From: Rhizobium sp. Q54
Lineage (GTDB): Bacteria; Bacteroidota; Bacteroidia; Flavobacteriales; Flavobacteriaceae
NCBI GenBank assembly: GCA_943324395.2
Contig: CALPLL020000058.1
Location: forward strand, 1 to 10,008
Length of the DNA: 10,008 nucleotides
Direction: 5' to 3'
The notes below the pieces were generated by a model. The model worked only from the letters and a program-made list of their open reading frames with translations, ran no database searches and was not told where the DNA came from. Shown one piece after another: positions 6,836 to 10,008 of the stretch (positions are counted from its first letter, which is position 1; every line of letters begins with the position of its first letter). A program made the translations under genes and the position numbers.

Positions 6836-7888
6836 ATGGATAAATTTTTAAGTTATAAAATTAGGGCAATTTCTTTTTGGGCCATTTTATTAGTAGTTTT
6901 TCTACATGCTTATAACTTAGATACAAAGCAACAAGGCATTATTCTTACTTTCCCTAAATCATACAACTGGTTTATTCAAAACCTTATCTCTAATGGTTTA
7001 ACACGTGTAGCAGTACCGTTATTTTTTATTATTTCAGGATATTTATTCTTCATTAAATTTGATCAAAATGCGCCTAATTATTCTTCCAAAATACTCAAGA
7101 GAATCAAGTCGCTTTTTGTGCCATATATTATATGTTCTCTCCTTGGAATTATTTTTTATTTGATACTGCAAAGCATACCTGCAACTCAATCTTTTTTTAC
7201 CAAACAGCGAGTAATAGATTATGATCTGCTAACTTTAATTAAAACAATTTTTATTACCCCAATACCCTATCAACTATGGTTTATAAGAGACTTATTTGTG
7301 ATAGTATTATTTTCTAAAGTTTGGTATGTGCTGTTAAAAAATCTTAAATGGGGACTTTTGATACCGGTTTTATTGCTTTGGCTGTGTGATTTTGAAAGTT
7401 ATAATAATGCATTAGAAGCATTACTTTTTTTTCTTACCGGAAGCTACATAGCGCTTTATTCGAAATCTACAACAACGAATATAGGCAAACAAAGAACAGT
7501 GTATTTTCTTTTCATTTGGGCTGTATTTCTTTTGGCCAAAACAGGGTTTTTATATTTCAACGCATCGAGTATTCTTGTAATATTTCTACAAAAAATGTCA
7601 ATTCTTACAGGATTAATAGCGGTTTGGAACGGCTATGATTATTTGAGTAATAATAAACAAACAAATAGTTCTTGGTATGGTATTACTTTTTTTATCTATA
7701 TTTTTCACGAACCGTTGCTTACATTTTTCAAGAAAGGACTATTCTTTGCATTAGGAATTAGTGAAAGCCAATATTTATTGGTTTACTTTGTTGCGCCGAT
7801 ATTGACTTTAGGATTAATTTATTTAATGGGTCAATTTTTCAAAAAGAATTTTACGTTTATTTACGAAATCATTACAGGGGGTAGATAA
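6836..7888 (+). CDS. Family 3 membrane acyltransferase (OafA/WecH-like, Acyl_transf_3)
   Basis: A 350-residue inner-membrane acyltransferase, expected to add an acyl group (often O-acetyl) to a sugar of the surface glycan or its lipid-linked precursor. It shows the family pattern: YKIRAISFWAILLVVFLHA (7-25), with Arg10 and the conserved His24 at the end of the first membrane helix; RVAVPLFFIISGYLFF (56-71) as the second; then KRIKSLFVPYI (88-98) and YQLWFIRDL (145-153). It ends with FIYIFHEPLL and a final membrane span. About ten membrane segments are visible and the length is normal. It lies downstream of the terminator and 14 bases before the flippase gene, suggesting co-transcription with the latter. 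The acceptor sugar and acyl donor cannot be determined from sequence. Confidence 0.88.
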   Translation: MDKFLSYKIRAISFWAILLVVFLHAYNLDTKQQGIILTFPKSYNWFIQNLISNGLTRVAVPLFFIISGYLFFIKFDQNAPNYSSKILKRIKSLFVPYIICSLLGIIFYLILQSIPATQSFFTKQRVIDYDLLTLIKTIFITPIPYQLWFIRDLFVIVLFSKVWYVLLKNLKWGLLIPVLLLWLCDFESYNNALEALLFFLTGSYIALYSKSTTTNIGKQRTVYFLFIWAVFLLAKTGFLYFNASSILVIFLQKMSILTGLIAVWNGYDYLSNNKQTNSSWYGITFFIYIFHEPLLTFFKKGLFFALGISESQYLLVYFVAPILTLGLIYLMGQFFKKNFTFIYEIITGGR

Positions 7889-7902
7889 TTTTAATAATCA
7901 CT

Positions 7903-9162
7903 ATGAGTTTTTTTACCAAAGAAAAACTATCTAATTTAACAGTTTATGGAATAGGGCAGGTTGTTAATATATTAACGCCATTGCTAATTACTCCCTATCT
8001 GATATATACTTGTGGCTTGGAAAACCTTGGGGTTATTGCAATGGGACAGGCCTTTGCCTATATTTTAATTGTTGTAGTAGATTATAGTTCCTATATAATA
8101 GGCGTTAAAGAGGTTTCAATAAATAGAGAGGAGCACAATGTACTTCAAGGTATATTTACCACAACTTATATATCCAAAATTATATTGCTTTCACTGGTTA
8201 TTTTACTAACTTTTCTGCTAACCTTTTTTATACCTTATTTCAATAAAAATCTGATTGTTTTTTATTTTAGTCTCACCATAATAATTGCTCAGGCAATTAA
8301 CCCAACTTGGTTTTTGCAAGGAGTTGAAAATTTTCTTGGGATAACAATAATTAATATTTTTTCAAAAGCCATTAATGTAATTGGAGTTATTTTCTTTATA
8401 ACCACTAAAGAAGATTATATTTATGCCAATTTATGGATAGGTATTGGTGGAATTTTGGCTAATTTAATGGGGTTTTTATGGATTGTTAAAAAGTATAAAT
8501 TTTCTTTTAAATCAAGCTCTCTAATTTTAGTTATAAATTTATTGAAGAACGACTTTTTATTTTGTGTTTCTCAATTGTTTTTTTCGATAAGAAATTATTC
8601 TTCTGTAATTATTATTGGCTTTTTCGCAGGAAATTATGTTGCAGGACAATTCAAAGTTATTGAACAAATAATTAATTTATTTAGAACGTATTTACAAATG
8701 TTTTTTAAATTTTCATACGGATATGTTTGTTTTGAAATTGATAAAAGCTTAAAAAATGGAATTCAAATATGGAAAAAATTCAATGCTTTCAACACAATTC
8801 TTCTCTTATTTTTATTGTCATTAGTTTACCTGTTTTCTGATTTAGTTTTACATTTTTTTAAAGTTGAAAAAAAAATGATCCCAGAGTTTGTAAATTATTT
8901 AAATATTGCATTGCTAATTCCATTTCTAATCGGAATTACACTTCCATTGGAGCAGCTCTTGTTTAGTTTGAATAAAAACAAACCCTACATTAAACTAACA
9001 ATTATTTCTGCTCTTTTTAATGTTGTTGGACTTTCTATCATTATGACCTTTTTTGGATTAAAAGAAGCTTTTTTTCTTCTCATTATCACCGAACTAAGTT
9101 TAATATTTATTTATTTATTAATATTAAAACCTTATTTTAGCCCTTCGTATTCTAAGCAATAA
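7903..9162 (+). CDS. wzx: Wzx-type oligosaccharide flippase (MOP superfamily)
   Basis: A 419-residue, highly hydrophobic protein with about 12 membrane segments and the N-terminal pattern of polysaccharide exporters: LTVYGIGQVVNILTPLLITPYL (12-33), then GLENLGVIAMGQAFA (38-52). PTWFLQGVEN (about 132-141) is also a typical Wzx segment. Such proteins flip undecaprenyl-diphosphate-linked repeat units across the inner membrane before polymerisation and export. The length fits the family (about 400-480), with no frameshift. It follows the acyltransferase by 14 bases and precedes the next gene by 21, consistent with one operon. An A9 run at 8867-8875 lies inside the reading frame but leaves it intact. 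Substrate specificity cannot be read from the sequence. The gene name is given on general grounds of family and context. Confidence 0.88.
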   Translation: MSFFTKEKLSNLTVYGIGQVVNILTPLLITPYLIYTCGLENLGVIAMGQAFAYILIVVVDYSSYIIGVKEVSINREEHNVLQGIFTTTYISKIILLSLVILLTFLLTFFIPYFNKNLIVFYFSLTIIIAQAINPTWFLQGVENFLGITIINIFSKAINVIGVIFFITTKEDYIYANLWIGIGGILANLMGFLWIVKKYKFSFKSSSLILVINLLKNDFLFCVSQLFFSIRNYSSVIIIGFFAGNYVAGQFKVIEQIINLFRTYLQMFFKFSYGYVCFEIDKSLKNGIQIWKKFNAFNTILLLFLLSLVYLFSDLVLHFFKVEKKMIPEFVNYLNIALLIPFLIGITLPLEQLLFSLNKNKPYIKLTIISALFNVVGLSIIMTFFGLKEAFFLLIITELSLIFIYLLILKPYFSPSYSKQ

Positions 9163-9183
9163 TAATTGATTATAAAATATAAA

Positions 9184-10008
9184 ATGATTAGTAAGATCAA
9201 ATTACTTTATAAAAGGTTCTACCAAAAAGCAAATTATGATGTTCAAAAAGCATTATTGTTAAATGCTAAAATTTTGTCAAACTACAACAATCAAAAACAG
9301 TTTGTAAAATCACTAGACGAAGTAGAATTTCAAGTCTTTTCGCAAAGAGGAGAAGACGGAATCATTCAGTACATTATTAATAAGATTGAAATTCCTAATA
9401 AAACATTCGTGGAATTTGGGGTTGAAACCTACACGGAATCCAACACTAGATTTTTGCTTTTTAACAACAACTGGTCTGGACTGGTAATTGATGGATGTAA
9501 AAAAAACATCAACTTCATTAAAAAGGATTTAATATATTGGAAGTATGATTTAGTTGCCGTTAATAGTTTTATAACGAAAGAGAATATCAATACTTTAATC
9601 AGTGATTATACTAAAAATCAAGACATTGGATTATTGAGTTTAGATATTGACGGAAACGATTATTGGATATGGGACAGTATTAATTGCATCAATCCTAGAA
9701 TCGTAGTTTGTGAATATAATTCTGCTTTTGGAAGCTCAAGAAAAGTTTCGGTTCCATATAAATCGGACTTTGTTAGAAGTAAAGAGCATTATTCAGACCT
9801 CTATTTTGGCGCATCACTTGGTGCTTTTTGTGATTTGGCAGAAAAAAAAGGATATGATTTCATAGGAACAAGTAGTGCTGGAGTAAATGCTTATTTTGTT
9901 AGAAAAGATTTATCAGGGCCGTTTATTAAATACAATTCCGAAAATGGATTTAATGAATCTGCCAATAGAGATTCAAGAAACGAAAAGGGAGAACTTCTTT
10001 TTTTAAGA
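9184..10008 (+). CDS. Putative SAM-dependent methyltransferase-like protein of glycan loci (FkbM-like), 3'-truncated
   Basis: An open frame from ATG at 9184 to the window edge (275 residues, no stop), so the C-terminus is missing. Notable segments are VFSQRGEDGIIQYII (51-65), FVEFGVETYTESNTRFLL (75-92), WSGLVIDG (97-104), DIGLLSLDIDGNDYWIW (147-163), IVVCEYNSAFG (173-183), VPYKSDF (190-196), LYFGASLGAF (206-215) and AYFVRKDL (236-243). The order of a Glu-Phe-Gly strand, an IDG acidic strand and LDIDGND resembles a Rossmann methyltransferase (motif I, acidic loop, motif IV). Many FkbM-family proteins in polysaccharide loci look similar, but the second glycine of motif I is absent, so the activity is inferred. 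It probably methylates a sugar of the repeat unit. It begins 21 bases after the flippase stop. Confidence 0.65.
   Translation, partial: MISKIKLLYKRFYQKANYDVQKALLLNAKILSNYNNQKQFVKSLDEVEFQVFSQRGEDGIIQYIINKIEIPNKTFVEFGVETYTESNTRFLLFNNNWSGLVIDGCKKNINFIKKDLIYWKYDLVAVNSFITKENINTLISDYTKNQDIGLLSLDIDGNDYWIWDSINCINPRIVVCEYNSAFGSSRKVSVPYKSDFVRSKEHYSDLYFGASLGAFCDLAEKKGYDFIGTSSAGVNAYFVRKDLSGPFIKYNSENGFNESANRDSRNEKGELLFLR

Noticed and set aside
8867..8875. A9 run inside wzx (and A8 at 9842-9849, T8 at 4452-4459) as possible phase-variation tracts
   Set aside because: Such runs are expected by chance in A+T-rich coding DNA, the frames are intact, and Bacteroidota usually vary expression by invertible promoters rather than by homopolymer slippage. 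Read-level length variation would be needed to reopen this.

Overview
The window looks like part of a surface-polysaccharide (O-antigen or capsule type) biosynthesis locus from a member of the Bacteroidota, most likely a Flavobacterium-like Flavobacteriia. The DNA is strongly A+T-rich. Starts lack Shine-Dalgarno sequences and have A-rich leaders instead. The one clear promoter matches the Bacteroidota TAnnTTTG -7 element. All ten genes lie on the + strand and intergenic DNA is minimal; no gap exceeds about 90 bases.

Layout. Bases 1-1376 hold the end of rfbC (rmlC) and all of rfbD (rmlD), the last two steps of dTDP-L-rhamnose synthesis. Bases 1373-6139 form a tightly packed set of four genes: an extended SDR sugar-nucleotide epimerase, a 633-residue polytopic membrane protein with a large C-terminal soluble domain, a second paralogous SDR epimerase, and a DPM1-like family 2 glycosyltransferase. 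The first five genes overlap or are separated by 0-2 bases, so rfbC to the glycosyltransferase reads as one translationally coupled operon. Bases 6176-6798 are a self-contained unit: a Bacteroidota promoter, a small lipoprotein gene and a strong intrinsic terminator. Bases 6836-10008 resume the glycan locus with a family 3 membrane acyltransferase, a Wzx-type flippase, and the start of an EFGV/ESN-type (FkbM-like) putative methyltransferase that runs off the window.

How the parts may work together. RmlC/RmlD supply dTDP-rhamnose. I infer that the two SDRs make an unusual sugar nucleotide, the DPM1-like enzyme moves that sugar onto a polyprenyl phosphate, and the membrane protein (GT-C-like by its motifs and architecture) uses the lipid-linked sugar outside the inner membrane. 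Wzx would flip the repeat unit, and the acyltransferase and methyltransferase-like protein would decorate it. The most interesting element is the SDR / membrane protein / SDR / GT2 module. In it the second SDR has Phe in place of the catalytic Tyr of YxxxK, while its paralogue three genes earlier keeps an intact YxxxK. No CRISPR, IS element, tRNA or rRNA was seen.
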